A stretch of DNA of 64,000 nt from Bradyrhizobium sp. CCBAU 53338 (GTDB taxonomy: Bacteria > Pseudomonadota > Alphaproteobacteria > Rhizobiales > Xanthobacteraceae): the NCBI RefSeq assembly GCF_015291665.1, contig NZ_CP030048.1:310001-374000 (forward strand). Reading direction: 5' to 3'. This document shows, one piece after another, positions 35,487-44,124 of the stretch (positions are counted from its first letter, which is position 1; every line of letters begins with the position of its first letter). The position numbers and the translations under genes were made by a program. A model generated the notes under the pieces. It saw only the letters and a list, made by a program, of their open reading frames with translations. It did not search any database and was not told the origin of the DNA.

Positions 35487-36599
35487 ATGGCGACCCACAA
35501 ACTGCTGCTGCTCCCCGGCGACGGTATCGGCCCCGAGGTGATGGGCGAGGTGAAGCGGCTGATCGATTGGCTCAATTCGGCCGGGATCGCCAAATTCGAG
35601 ACCGATACCGGCCTCGTCGGCGGCTCCGCCTATGACGCCCACAAGGTGTCGATCTCAGAAGGCGACATGGCCAGGGCGCTGGCCGCCGACGCCATCATCT
35701 TCGGCGCGGTGGGCGGCCCGAAGTGGGATGCCGTTCCCTACGAGGTGCGCCCCGAAGCCGGCCTGCTGCGCCTGCGCAAGGATCTCGCTTTGTTTGCCAA
35801 TTTGCGTCCGGCCGTCTGCTATCCGGCGCTGGCGGATGCCTCCAGCCTGAAGCGCGAGGCGGTCGAGGGCCTCGACATCGTCATCGTGCGCGAGCTCACC
35901 GGCGGCGTCTATTTCGGCGAGCCCAAGACCATCACCGATCTCGGCAATGGCCAGAAACGCGCCATCGATACCCAGGTCTACGACACCTATGAGATCGAGC
36001 GCATCGGCCGCGTCGCCTTCGAGCTTGCCAGGAAGCGCAAGAACAAGGTGACGTCGATGGAGAAGCGCAACGTCATGAAGTCGGGCGTGCTCTGGAACGA
36101 GGTTATGACGGCGCTCCACAAGCGCGAATATCCCGACGTCACGCTCGAGCACCAGCTCGCGGACTCCGGCGGCATGATGCTGGTGAAGTGGCCGAAGCAG
36201 TTCGACGTCATCGTCACGGACAATCTGTTCGGCGACATGCTGTCCGACATCGCCGCGATGCTCACCGGCTCGCTCGGCATGCTGCCCTCGGCCTCGCTCG
36301 GCGAGGTCGACGTCAAGAGCAAGAAGCGCAAGGCGCTGTACGAGCCCGTGCACGGCTCTGCCCCTGACATCGCCGGCAAGGGCCTCGCTAATCCGATCGC
36401 GATGATCTCGTCGTTCGGCATGGCGCTGCGTTATTCCTTCGACATGGGCGATCTCGCCGACAAGGTCGATGCCGCGATCGCAGCGGTCCTCGCCAGCGGC
36501 CTGCGCACCGCCGACATCAAGTCGGAAGGCACGACCGCCGCCTCGACCACGCAGATGGGCGAAGCGATCCTGAAGGAACTGCAGAAGCTGCACGCGTAA
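35487..36599 (+). CDS. leuB: 3-isopropylmalate dehydrogenase
   Basis: 370 residues. It oxidatively decarboxylates 3-isopropylmalate in leucine synthesis, using NAD and Mg or Mn. Family motifs GDGIGPEV (about 9-16), the arginines that bind substrate (LLRLRKDL...NLRP), [12 protein letters not shown] with the metal aspartates, and [11 protein letters not shown] are present. The ATG at 35487 has AGAGGAA upstream. The leuC and leuD genes are 7-12 kb away, so the leu pathway is not an operon. Confidence 0.97.
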   Translation: MATHKLLLLPGDGIGPEVMGEVKRLIDWLNSAGIAKFETDTGLVGGSAYDAHKVSISEGDMARALAADAIIFGAVGGPKWDAVPYEVRPEAGLLRLRKDLALFANLRPAVCYPALADASSLKREAVEGLDIVIVRELTGGVYFGEPKTITDLGNGQKRAIDTQVYDTYEIERIGRVAFELARKRKNKVTSMEKRNVMKSGVLWNEVMTALHKREYPDVTLEHQLADSGGMMLVKWPKQFDVIVTDNLFGDMLSDIAAMLTGSLGMLPSASLGEVDVKSKKRKALYEPVHGSAPDIAGKGLANPIAMISSFGMALRYSFDMGDLADKVDAAIAAVLASGLRTADIKSEGTTAASTTQMGEAILKELQKLHA

Positions 36600-36615
36600 C
36601 GCGGGCACAACTCTC

Positions 36616-36650
36616 GTAGGGTGGGTTACGCTGCTCTAGTCCACCCTACG
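36616..36650. repeat. Intergenic repeat, 'GTAGGGTGGGTTA' family
   Basis: Short copy: GTAGGGTGGGTTACG and, inverted, the word CCACCCTACG enclose CTGCTCTAGT. It lies between leuB and the terminator. Confidence 0.7.
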
Positions 36651-36666
36651 GCATCTCGCAAAACAA

Positions 36667-36692
36667 AAAGGCCGGGCATCAGCCCGGCCTTT
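36667..36692. terminator. Bidirectional rho-independent terminator
   Basis: Perfect 11-bp stem AAAGGCCGGGC/GCCCGGCCTTT with loop ATCA. The minus strand follows with TTTTGTTT, so it best serves the gene ending at 36713, and it can also end leuB transcripts. Confidence 0.8.
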
Positions 36693-36712
36693 CGATTCGG
36701 TCGCTTCGCCGC

Positions 36713-37099
36713 TCAGTACAGCGGGAAATTCTGCGGATAGCCGCCGACATCGGCCGGGGTTGCCAGCGGCTGGCGGTCGATCGGGCGGTTGAGGTTTTCG
36801 CGGGCGAAGGATGGATAGCCCACGGCCGGCGGGAAGGCGTAGTCGGTGAACTTGCGGTCGCCCGGATTGACCTCGGTGCCGCCGTCGAGCCAGGAGCGCT
36901 TGCTCACGTAGATACGGGTGCGGCCCTGCTGGTAGACGGCATTGGGGCCGCTCGGACCGTAATAGTGCCGGCCGCGCTCGTCATAGCGCGGCTTGGTCCT
37001 GGTGTCGGCCGACGCCGGCGCAGCGAAGGCCATCGCAACCACGGCGCTCGCCGCAAGCAACGTCGCCAGTTTGTTCGCCGCAGAGAAATTCAAGCTCAT
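36713..37099 (-). CDS. Small exported protein of unknown function
   Basis: 128 residues with a Sec signal (1-31, cleavage after ASA). The mature part is polar and Tyr/Arg/Pro-rich (GRHYYGPSGPNAVYQQGRTRIYV), without cysteines or a known domain. The ATG at 37099 has AAGGGG upstream, better than the longer frame at 37138. Similar short periplasmic proteins are common hypotheticals in Bradyrhizobium. Function unknown. The flank 37100-37255 holds no feature. Confidence 0.72.
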   Translation of the reverse strand: MSLNFSAANKLATLLAASAVVAMAFAAPASADTRTKPRYDERGRHYYGPSGPNAVYQQGRTRIYVSKRSWLDGGTEVNPGDRKFTDYAFPPAVGYPSFARENLNRPIDRQPLATPADVGGYPQNFPLY

Positions 37100-37255
37100 C
37101 ACGTCCCCTTCAGGCGGCAAGCCGCCAGTCGATTTCACCCCATACTAGCCCGGCCGGGGGGACCACAACTAGGTCAATTCAGTCACACCAGGACGGAATA
37201 ATCGGGCGCGCCGGCAAAAGTTGCATGGATACCAGCGACTTGAGCTTGATGAGGA

Positions 37256-38044
37256 TCAAAGCGTCCCGCGCAATTGCGCATTGGCGGCGCCCAGCAGCCA
37301 GTCCGCCGAGCCGCCGGGCTCGCAGGAGCGGCGCTTCAGCTCCGCGTGTGCGAACATCTCCGCCAGCTTCGGCTCGTTGCCCGAGGTCAGCAGCGTCAGC
37401 CGGTTCAGCGTGCAGGCGATCGCCGCACGCCGGGCCGGCATGGTCTCGCCCTGACAGGAGAAGCCGGAGATCTGCAGCGCCGGCTCCTCGTTACGCTTGA
37501 GGTAACCGAGGCAGGAGGGCGTCCCCTCAGCCGTACCCGATGGCCGGAACAGGGCGACGGGTCCGAATTTGGTGTCGATCAGGCCGGCCTGCTCGAGCGC
37601 GGTGGCCGCACCCAGGCCCATCTGGATGGCGAGGCCTGATGTTGCCGGCCGGGTCACGTCGAACTCGCTGCCTTCGCGGTAGATCTCGAGCTCGGCCACA
37701 GGCTTGTCGGCATCGCCGGCCCAGCGCATCACATCGCGCCGGCCGCCCTCGGGGTGCCGGAGGATGGTGTAAGAGGCTGTTTTTTCTGATGAATCAATCC
37801 GGCTGAGAGCAAAGGCCGGATGCGACCGGTCGGCAACGGCCCAACCCGGCTTGTCGGCGGACCCATCGTCGCGCAAATCGGGCAACTGGCCGAGACCGGC
37901 CAGGGCCAGGATGGCAAACAGGGCCAGCGCCCCCACATAGGCGAACAGGTGCGCCAGCGTGCCGACCACCTCGTCGGCAAAGTTGGCGAGCGCCAGATGG
38001 ATCTGGGTAGGGCTAACGGCCGTGCTGGCCTCAGGCGACTGCAT
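37256..38044 (-). CDS. Membrane-anchored hypothetical protein
   Basis: 262 residues. A cytoplasmic N-terminus is followed by one membrane helix (about 33-54) and an exported domain of about 200 residues. This contains three cysteines in the last 110 residues (PSCLGYL, FSCQGET, ACTLNRL) and a fourth near the end (RRSCEPGG), so disulfides are plausible. No family that I recognise. ATG at 38044; divergent from asd, sharing 116 bases of upstream DNA. Confidence 0.7.
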   Translation of the reverse strand: MQSPEASTAVSPTQIHLALANFADEVVGTLAHLFAYVGALALFAILALAGLGQLPDLRDDGSADKPGWAVADRSHPAFALSRIDSSEKTASYTILRHPEGGRRDVMRWAGDADKPVAELEIYREGSEFDVTRPATSGLAIQMGLGAATALEQAGLIDTKFGPVALFRPSGTAEGTPSCLGYLKRNEEPALQISGFSCQGETMPARRAAIACTLNRLTLLTSGNEPKLAEMFAHAELKRRSCEPGGSADWLLGAANAQLRGTL

Positions 38045-38160
38045 CCACGGCCTTCAGGCATGGTCCAACGTTGTCTTGAGGCCGGTTCTCGCATAGAAGC
38101 GCTGCTCTTCCTGTTTAAGCGTCAGCTTCAGGAACGGGCTTTTTCATCGGAGAGTGAACG

Positions 38161-39195
38161 ATGGGTTACAAAGTCGCAGTCGTCGGCGCGACCGGCAATG
38201 TCGGACGGGAAATGCTCAACATCCTGGATGAGCGCAAATTCCCCGCGGACGAGGTCGTGGCCCTGGCGTCACGCCGCAGCGTCGGCGTCGAGGTTTCCTA
38301 TGGCGACCGTACCCTCAAGGTCAAAGCGCTCGAGCATTACGATTTCTCCGACGTGGACATCTGCCTGATGTCGGCCGGCGGCTCGGTGTCGAAGGAGTGG
38401 TCGCCGAAGATCGGCGCCGCCGGCGCGGTCGTGATCGACAATTCGTCGGCCTGGCGCATGGATCCGGACGTGCCGCTGATCGTGCCCGAGGTGAACGCGG
38501 CTGCGACCGAAGGCTTCAAGAAGAAGAACATCATCGCCAACCCGAACTGCTCGACCGCGCAGCTCGTGGTCGCGCTGAAGCCGCTGCACGACAAGGCGAC
38601 CATCAAGCGCGTCGTGGTCTCGACCTATCAATCGGTGTCGGGCGCCGGCAAGGACGCGATGGACGAACTGTTCTCGCAGACCAAGGCCGTCTACACCAAC
38701 AGCGAGCTGGTCGCGAACAAATTCCCCAAGCGCATCGCCTTCAACGTCATCCCCCACATCGACGTCTTCATGGAAGACGGCTTCACCAAGGAAGAGTGGA
38801 AGATGATGGCGGAGACCAAGAAGATCCTTGATCCCAAGATCAAGCTCACCGCGACCTGCGTGCGTGTGCCCGTCTTCGTCGGCCATTCCGAGGCCGTCAA
38901 CATCGAGTTCGAGAATCCGATCACCGCCGACGAAGCGCGCAACATCCTGCGCACGGCGCCCGGTTGCCTCGTCATCGACAAGCAGGAGCCCGGCGGCTAC
39001 GCCACGCCGTATGAAGCGGCCGGCGAGGACGCGACCTATATCAGCCGCATCCGCGAGGACGCGACGGTGGAGAACGGCCTCGTGCTGTGGTGCGTGTCCG
39101 ACAACCTCCGCAAGGGCGCAGCGCTCAACGCGATCCAGATCGCGGAAGTGCTGATCAACCGCAAGCTGATCAGCGCGAAGAAGCAGGCGGCGTAG
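38161..39195 (+). CDS. asd: Aspartate-semialdehyde dehydrogenase
   Basis: 344 residues. It reduces aspartyl phosphate to the semialdehyde, feeding lysine/DAP, threonine and methionine synthesis. The NADP motif VGATGNVG is at residues about 8-15. The catalytic Cys is in NPNCSTAQ. The Q-x-V-S-GAG motif and a C-terminal His/Arg region are also present. ATG at 38161, with GGAGAG upstream. The product is used by dapF in the same window. Confidence 0.96.
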   Translation: MGYKVAVVGATGNVGREMLNILDERKFPADEVVALASRRSVGVEVSYGDRTLKVKALEHYDFSDVDICLMSAGGSVSKEWSPKIGAAGAVVIDNSSAWRMDPDVPLIVPEVNAAATEGFKKKNIIANPNCSTAQLVVALKPLHDKATIKRVVVSTYQSVSGAGKDAMDELFSQTKAVYTNSELVANKFPKRIAFNVIPHIDVFMEDGFTKEEWKMMAETKKILDPKIKLTATCVRVPVFVGHSEAVNIEFENPITADEARNILRTAPGCLVIDKQEPGGYATPYEAAGEDATYISRIREDATVENGLVLWCVSDNLRKGAALNAIQIAEVLINRKLISAKKQAA

Positions 39196-39201
39196 GAAGT
39201 T

Positions 39202-39343
39202 TGTAGGGTGGGTTAGCCCGCGGCTGCGCGAAGCGCAGTCCGCACGGCGTAACCCAGCTCTTTCGTTTCCGCGGTGACAGAAGTGGTGGGTTACGCCCAG
39301 CGAATTGCGCTTCGCGCAATTGCAAGGCTAACCCACCCTACGA
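39202..39343. repeat. Intergenic repeat, 'GTAGGGTGGGTTA' family, long copy
   Basis: TGTAGGGTGGGTTAG at the left end is exactly inverted at the right end (CTAACCCACCCTACG). The inner units GGCTGCGCGAAGCGCAG and GCGAATTGCGCTTCGCGCAATTG add further hairpins, so about 140 bases can fold into a large cruciform or stem. It lies between convergent asd and the carbonic anhydrase gene and may terminate both. Confidence 0.8.
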
Positions 39344-39361
39344 ACCTTCGAGAACGGCGCC

Positions 39362-40006
39362 CTACACCACGCTCCGCGCGCTCTTGAATTCCTTGCTCGC
39401 CTTGTCCAGCACGAACAGCGTTCCCTCCGCGACGCCGAAATAGGCGCCGTGCAGCTGCATCTGGCCGCTCTCGACGGCCTTGCGCACGAACGGGAACGTC
39501 ATCAGGTTTTCCAGGCTGCGGAACACCGCGGCCTTCTCGATGCGCTCGACGAATTGCGCCATGCTCTCGTGGTCGCGCTGCTCGACCACCTCGCCGGGCT
39601 TGATGAACATCTGCATCCATTTGCCGATGAAGTCGCCGGGCGTGAGCGGCTCGATCTTGTCGATGAAGGCGCGGATGCCGCCGCATTGCGCGTGACCGAG
39701 GATGACGATGTGCTTCACCTTCAGCACCGTCACGGCATATTCCAGCGCGGCCGAGACGCCGTGCGCGTTGGCGTCGGGCTGATAGGTCGGTACCAGATTG
39801 GCGATGTTGCGAACCACGAACAATTCGCCCGGACCGACATCGAAGATGGCCTCGGGCGCGACGCGGCTGTCGCAGCAGCCGATCACCATCACTTCCGGGA
39901 ACTGCCCCTTCACCGACAGCTCGCGATAGCGGTGCTGCTCGGCCGGCAACCGGTTGGTGGCGAAGGCGTTGTAGCCGTCCAGCAAGGACTTCGGGAATGT
40001 GATCAT
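39362..40006 (-). CDS. Beta-class carbonic anhydrase
   Basis: 214-residue zinc enzyme interconverting CO2 and bicarbonate. The zinc ligands are C44 and D46 (CCDSR motif), H105 and C108 (HAQCGG). The Asp/Arg dyad of beta carbonic anhydrases is D46/R48. It is probably cytoplasmic, as no signal is seen. ATG at 40006. Divergent from the CitE-like gene over 111 bases with no clear operator. Confidence 0.94.
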   Translation of the reverse strand: MITFPKSLLDGYNAFATNRLPAEQHRYRELSVKGQFPEVMVIGCCDSRVAPEAIFDVGPGELFVVRNIANLVPTYQPDANAHGVSAALEYAVTVLKVKHIVILGHAQCGGIRAFIDKIEPLTPGDFIGKWMQMFIKPGEVVEQRDHESMAQFVERIEKAAVFRSLENLMTFPFVRKAVESGQMQLHGAYFGVAEGTLFVLDKASKEFKSARSVV

Positions 40007-40117
40007 GGCCTATGCCTAATCATATACCGGTAGCGTGAACAAGCCTTTCGAATAGGCAGGCCAGATGCTATCGCCTCCGGCTAGAAGAGCCCGAGGGAAA
40101 CCGGAAGGAATGTCAGT

Positions 40118-40999
40118 ATGACCCGCCCGCGCCGCAGCCATCTGTTCATGCCCGGCTCCAACCCTCGCGCCCTTGAAAAGGCGCGGAATCTCGCAGCCGA
40201 CGGCCTCATTCTCGATCTGGAAGATTCCGTGGCCCCTGATGCCAAGGCGGTCGCACGCGACGGCATCGCCGCCGCGATCGCTGCAAAAGGGTTCGGCAGG
40301 CGCGAGATCCTGATCCGGACCAACGGCCTCGACACGCAATGGTGGGCCGATGACGTCGCGATGGCCGCCAAGGCCTCGCCCGACGGCATCCTGGTTCCTA
40401 AAGTTTCAAGCATCGAGGATCTCCAGACCATTGGCCGCGACCTCGCCGGACTCGGTGCCGCGTCATCAGTGAAGGTCTGGGCGATGATCGAGACCGCACG
40501 CGCGGTGCTGCATGCCGAGGAACTGGCCGAGGCTGGACGCGACCCATCGAGCCGCCTCGCAGGCTTCGTGTTCGGCCCGAACGACATCTCGCGCGAGACG
40601 CGCATCAAGATGCTGCCCGGCCGCGCCGCGATGATCCCGATGATCACCCATTGCATCCTGGCGACGCGCGCCGCCGGCCTCGAGATCCTCGACGGCCCCT
40701 ATAGCGACATCGCCAACCCCGACGGCTTCGCCACCGAATGCGCGCAAGCGCGCGACCTCGGCTTCGACGGCAAGACCCTGATCCACCCCTCGCAGATCGA
40801 GGCCTGCAACGCGATCTTCACCCCGCCCGAAGAGGAAGTCGCACGCGCGCGAAAAATCATCGCCGCATTCGAGTTGCCGGAAAACGTCTCGCGCGGCGCG
40901 ATCCGCCTCGACGGCGCCATGGTGGAGCGGCTGCACGCCGACATGGCGCGGCGCACGATCGAGATCGCGGATGCGATTGCTGCGATGGGGAAGGGCTAA
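40118..40999 (+). CDS. HpcH/HpaI (CitE-like) acyl-CoA lyase
   Basis: 293-residue TIM-barrel lyase of the citrate lyase beta-like family. The LFMPGSNPRALEKA start, LDLEDSV metal-binding segment (about 33-39), the MIETARA glutamate motif and GPNDIS all fit. It likely cleaves a malyl-, citramalyl- or HMG-type CoA ester. The exact substrate is undecided. ATG at 40118. The stop codon overlaps that of the convergent LssY_C gene by 4 bases (CTAA). Confidence 0.88.
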   Translation: MTRPRRSHLFMPGSNPRALEKARNLAADGLILDLEDSVAPDAKAVARDGIAAAIAAKGFGRREILIRTNGLDTQWWADDVAMAAKASPDGILVPKVSSIEDLQTIGRDLAGLGAASSVKVWAMIETARAVLHAEELAEAGRDPSSRLAGFVFGPNDISRETRIKMLPGRAAMIPMITHCILATRAAGLEILDGPYSDIANPDGFATECAQARDLGFDGKTLIHPSQIEACNAIFTPPEEEVARARKIIAAFELPENVSRGAIRLDGAMVERLHADMARRTIEIADAIAAMGKG

Positions 41000-41856
41000 C
41001 GCCTGCTGTCGGCTTTGGGAGCGATGCCGTGCCATATGGCATCCTTCAAGGCGATGAGAGCGGGCGGTGGAATGGTGGGCGGATCGGCAGGTCCGTTTGC
41101 CGCTCCTGGCACCAGGACGGCAAAGTGTATCTCGCCGTCGGTATAGTAGGGATCGCCGCCACCGTTTCGGCCGAACATCGTCGGGCCTATGCCAGAGATC
41201 TGAAAGAAATTGCTGACAACACGTGCCTCGCGCAGGTCGGTCATCAGGAGATCTCGTTCGGCATCGATGTTGGCATCGATGTGATGGGTCACCTGTCCCG
41301 TGTCGTGGCTTAGCCCGACACCCCGGTCGAAAGTCGCTGCGCCGAGCCAGACTGGGCGGCCGTCATCGCCATGCTCGAGGGCCTTCCAGAACCGGACGTG
41401 ATTGCGCCGATCCGCGCTGTTTCCTGCAGGCTTCTCGAAAGCGTATTGCTCCTTCTTGCCCAGGTAATAGAGCGGGCTGACGGGAGCATTGCGATAGGGC
41501 CGATCCAGCACCACGCTCCCGACGATCTCGATGCTCGAGCGCAGTGTCACGGCGTCGGCCGCAAACCATCCGGCCGCGTTCATGGCGCGGACGACGTCCT
41601 CGCCACTGCCGACAAGTCCAACGTTCAGGGGATCAGCGGGGATGTCGTCCGACGTCCTGGTGACCATCGGCAACGATGCGAGCCCAGCCTCGCGCTCGTG
41701 GTGGATCCACAGCAGGGGCGCAAGAAAGTAAGCGAGAGCCAAATAGGTGAGCAGGACAACTGCCAGGCGGTAACGCCACCGCCGCTTCCTCGTTCCGCTC
41801 TTGGCGATATTGGTCATGCGCGATGGTTCGAGCCAGATGCTCGATACCATACCCAT
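40996..41856 (-). CDS. Membrane-anchored LssY C-terminal domain protein
   Basis: 286 residues from the ATG at 41856; the ATG at 41817 is possible. One membrane helix (about 29-50) is followed by an LssY_C domain (about 70-245), with the motifs DPLNVGLVGS, APVSPLYYLGKKE, AFEKPAG, RNHVRFWK and WLGAATFDRGVG. In other proteins this domain is fused to PAP2 or DedA membrane domains; here it stands alone on one helix. Its role is unknown, probably periplasmic and linked to membrane lipid handling. Confidence 0.8.
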   Translation of the reverse strand: MGMVSSIWLEPSRMTNIAKSGTRKRRWRYRLAVVLLTYLALAYFLAPLLWIHHEREAGLASLPMVTRTSDDIPADPLNVGLVGSGEDVVRAMNAAGWFAADAVTLRSSIEIVGSVVLDRPYRNAPVSPLYYLGKKEQYAFEKPAGNSADRRNHVRFWKALEHGDDGRPVWLGAATFDRGVGLSHDTGQVTHHIDANIDAERDLLMTDLREARVVSNFFQISGIGPTMFGRNGGGDPYYTDGEIHFAVLVPGAANGPADPPTIPPPALIALKDAIWHGIAPKADSRR

Positions 41857-41927
41857 CCCGCATGCCTGGTCACAGCGCCATCGAGAGGATGGGCGAGAAC
41901 GGCTCTCACGAGGCCTCTCGCGCCGCC

Positions 41928-42347
41928 TCAGCGCGGCGCGACCTCAGTGCGATCGAGCGATTCCAGCGTCGCGGCGTTGCCGCAATAACCGTGATAGTTC
42001 TCCGCAGCGGTGCCGTCGGCGAGGTCACGGTCGCATTGCGCCTTGTGCTCGCAGAGCGAGCAGACCCGCTCCATGTCCCGCAGCAGGAGCGGCTGCACTT
42101 GACCGAGCCGCTCCTCGTTGATGCCGAGCTGCTTCAGCATCTTCGGCAGCTCGTCGGCGGAGTGGTGGCCGTGACGGACCAGCTCCTCGAGGTCGTCAGG
42201 CGCGATCCTGAGATCGTTGGCGATCCGGTCGAAATCCGAGCGATCGAGCTGGCGCAATTCGTTCAACTCGCGGCGATGCTTCAGCCAGCCGGCAAAGGAC
42301 TCGATGAGGTCCTGGACGATCGGATAAGGCCTGCTTGCGGTGCTCAT
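41928..42347 (-). CDS. DUF6455 family four-cysteine protein under a FixK2-type promoter
   Basis: 139 residues. The N-terminal half resembles DUF1127-like short helical proteins (LKHRRELNELRQLDRSDFDRIANDL, about 22-46). The DUF6455 region has four cysteines, C96, C99, C105 and C122 (VCSLCEHKAQC and YHGYCGNA), in a pattern suited to zinc or an iron-sulfur cluster. No signal peptide. The ATG at 42347 has AGGGAG nine bases upstream. A FixK2-type box and a matching -10 lie upstream (42381-42422), suggesting induction under low oxygen. Biochemical function unknown. Confidence 0.82.
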   Translation of the reverse strand: MSTASRPYPIVQDLIESFAGWLKHRRELNELRQLDRSDFDRIANDLRIAPDDLEELVRHGHHSADELPKMLKQLGINEERLGQVQPLLLRDMERVCSLCEHKAQCDRDLADGTAAENYHGYCGNAATLESLDRTEVAPR

Positions 42348-42380
42348 GGCGAAGCTCCCTAGGGTCGTGCGATGGCAGCA

Positions 42381-42422
42381 AGACTAGGCACAATGATGCA
42401 GGAGCGCGTTGCGCTGGATCAA
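42381..42422 (-). promoter_or_regulatory. Candidate FixK2/FNR-type class II promoter
   Basis: Read on the minus strand, TTGATCCAGCGCAA (42422-42409) matches the published FixK2 consensus TTG(A/C)-N6-(T/G)CAA exactly. Twenty-two bases downstream is TAGTCT (42386-42381), the spacing expected of a -10 element when the box is centred near -41.5. The start of the DUF6455 gene follows 33 bases later. Promoter activity is inferred. Confidence 0.6.
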
Positions 42423-42454
42423 ATTGGGAAGGGGGGCGCTGCCTCTCCGCTGCA

Positions 42455-42475
42455 CCTCTCCCGCTGCGGGAGAGG
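42455..42475. repeat. Short hairpin, 'CCTCTCCC' family
   Basis: Perfect 10-bp stem CCTCTCCCGC/GCGGGAGAGG around a single T. A relative is at 44091-44110, and a G-rich variant is at 62960-62996. It sits between the glycosyltransferase stop and the FixK2-type box and may end the glycosyltransferase transcript. Confidence 0.65.
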
Positions 42476-42497
42476 GGGCGCACCACCTCCGCGGAGA

Positions 42498-43283
42498 CTA
42501 CGCAAACCGCTCCGTCGCCCAGGCATAGAGGCTGCCGTGAATCGGCTTCTCGCCGCCGCGGCCCTTGGGCGAGATGTGCAGGCCGATGATCTCGGGGTTG
42601 GTGACGAGGCCGAGATAGCTGGAGGGATCGAAGAACAGTTTCGGCTCGGCGTGCACGGCGTAGAACGATTGTTTCGGCAGCGCATTCTTCAATTCGCCGG
42701 TGCGGCGCGCCAGCGCGGTCAGCGCGGCCGGCCCGTAGATTGCGACGCGAATATCGGAGAGCCGGTTGGAGCCGCCGCGCAGGCGGCGCATCATGAAGGT
42801 GATGCGGTGGCGAACCGACAGCCAGTTCGGTGTCAGTTCCTCCTGCTCCATCAGCTCTTCGAACGCCGTGACGATGCCGTGCTCGGGCGGCAGGTAGATC
42901 ACGGAGTTGCCGAGCTGGCGAGGCCGCTCCCAGGCGAAGTAAGGCTTTGCCGGATCGATCTCGACGGGTTTGAGCAGCAGCACGTCGGCATCGAGCCAGA
43001 GGCCGAGATTCTTCGCCATCAGCTTCATGCGGAAGAAGTCGCTGAACTGGAGCGTGGTCCAGTCGCGCCAGCTGCCGTCCGGCTGCGGCGGCCGCAATCG
43101 TTCGGAGAAAGTGTGCGGCAGGATCGCTTCGGCATCGGCGTTGTCGACGCCTGCGGGCAGGCCGGGGATGGTATCGAAGCTGTAGACCGTGACCTTGTGG
43201 CCGGCCGCGAGCTGCGAGCGCAGACAGGTCTGGCGCAGCGCGTCCATCGGGCCATGCCAGAAGGTGACGATCTCGGGCAGCAT
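42498..43283 (-). CDS. DXD-type glycosyltransferase-like protein
   Basis: 261 residues, cytoplasmic. It has the GT-A fold features of the Gly_transf_sug/GT32-like family: FWHGPMDALRQTC near the start, and the nucleotide-sugar/metal DXD motif at D98-A-D100 (LGLWLDADVLLL). It probably transfers a hexose to a surface polysaccharide, lipid or protein. ATG at 43283. Not part of a polysaccharide cluster. It lies 84 bases after leuD on the same strand, but a terminator separates them. Confidence 0.8.
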   Translation of the reverse strand: MLPEIVTFWHGPMDALRQTCLRSQLAAGHKVTVYSFDTIPGLPAGVDNADAEAILPHTFSERLRPPQPDGSWRDWTTLQFSDFFRMKLMAKNLGLWLDADVLLLKPVEIDPAKPYFAWERPRQLGNSVIYLPPEHGIVTAFEELMEQEELTPNWLSVRHRITFMMRRLRGGSNRLSDIRVAIYGPAALTALARRTGELKNALPKQSFYAVHAEPKLFFDPSSYLGLVTNPEIIGLHISPKGRGGEKPIHGSLYAWATERFA

Positions 43284-43319
43284 GAGGCGGAGCTATACGG
43301 GATAATCGAGGCAAAGAAA

Positions 43320-43350
43320 AAGCCCCGGCGCAGATGACGCGCCGGGGCTT
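43320..43350 (-). terminator. Rho-independent terminator of leuD
   Basis: Perfect 12-bp stem AAGCCCCGGCGC/GCGCCGGGGCTT with loop AGATGAC. On the minus strand it is followed by TTTTTCTTT. It lies 17 bases after the leuD stop. Confidence 0.9.
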
Positions 43351-43366
43351 GAACGAAAATCTTGGG

Positions 43367-43972
43367 TTAAGCCCAGGCGCGTTCGTGCTTGAGCTTCTCT
43401 TCATAGGTGTCGATCGAGGTCTTCTTCTCCATCGTGAGGCCGATGTCGTCGAGACCGTTGATCAGGCAGTGCTTGCGGAACGGGTCGATCTCGAACTTGA
43501 CCTTGCCGCCGTCGGGACCGCGGATCTCCTGGTTCGGCAGGTCGATCGTCAGCGTCGCGTTGGCGCCGCGCTCGGCGTCGTCGAACAGCTTGTCGAGGTC
43601 TTCCTGGGAGACGCGGATCGGCAGAATGCCGTTCTTGAAGCAGTTGTTGTAGAAGATGTCGCCGAACGAGGTCGAGATCACGCAGCGAATGCCGAAGTCG
43701 AGCAGCGCCCAGGGCGCGTGCTCGCGGCTCGAGCCGCAGCCGAAATTGTCGCCGGCCACCAGCACCTTCGTGTTGCGATAGGCGGGCTGGTTGAGGACGA
43801 AATCCGGGTTCTCGCTGCCGTCGTCCTTGTAGCGCTGCTCGGAGAAGAGCCCCTTGCCAAGCCCGGTCCGCTTGATGGTCTTGAGGTACTGCTTCGGAAT
43901 GATCATGTCGGTGTCGACATTGATGATCTTCAGCGGCGCCGCGACGCCTTCCAGCGTGGTGAACTTGTCCAT
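43367..43972 (-). CDS. leuD: 3-isopropylmalate dehydratase small subunit
   Basis: 201 residues. It forms the swivelling domain of isopropylmalate isomerase with LeuC. Family motifs include [14 protein letters not shown] near the N-terminus and [17 protein letters not shown] in the middle. ATG at 43972. Monocistronic with its own terminator; leuC is 2.3 kb further on. Confidence 0.96.
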   Translation of the reverse strand: MDKFTTLEGVAAPLKIINVDTDMIIPKQYLKTIKRTGLGKGLFSEQRYKDDGSENPDFVLNQPAYRNTKVLVAGDNFGCGSSREHAPWALLDFGIRCVISTSFGDIFYNNCFKNGILPIRVSQEDLDKLFDDAERGANATLTIDLPNQEIRGPDGGKVKFEIDPFRKHCLINGLDDIGLTMEKKTSIDTYEEKLKHERAWA

Positions 43973-44090
43973 GGTTGCGCTTCCCGAGAGTGGTTAGGGA
44001 CCGCGTATTTATCGCGATCGCAGGCCGAATCCTAGGCCCAATTGGGCAGATCTCGTCTGCTGGGCCGGTCTGGTGCGACGTCGGGATTGC

Positions 44091-44110
44091 ACCTCTCCCT
44101 TGGGAGAGGT
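44091..44110. repeat. Short hairpin, 'CCTCTCCC' family
   Basis: ACCTCTCCC and GGGAGAGGT form a 9-bp stem with a TT loop. It lies 14 bases after the stop of the zincin-type gene on the minus strand. The rest of 43973-44124 shows no gene. Confidence 0.6.
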
Positions 44111-44124
44111 GAACCGGGACCGTC

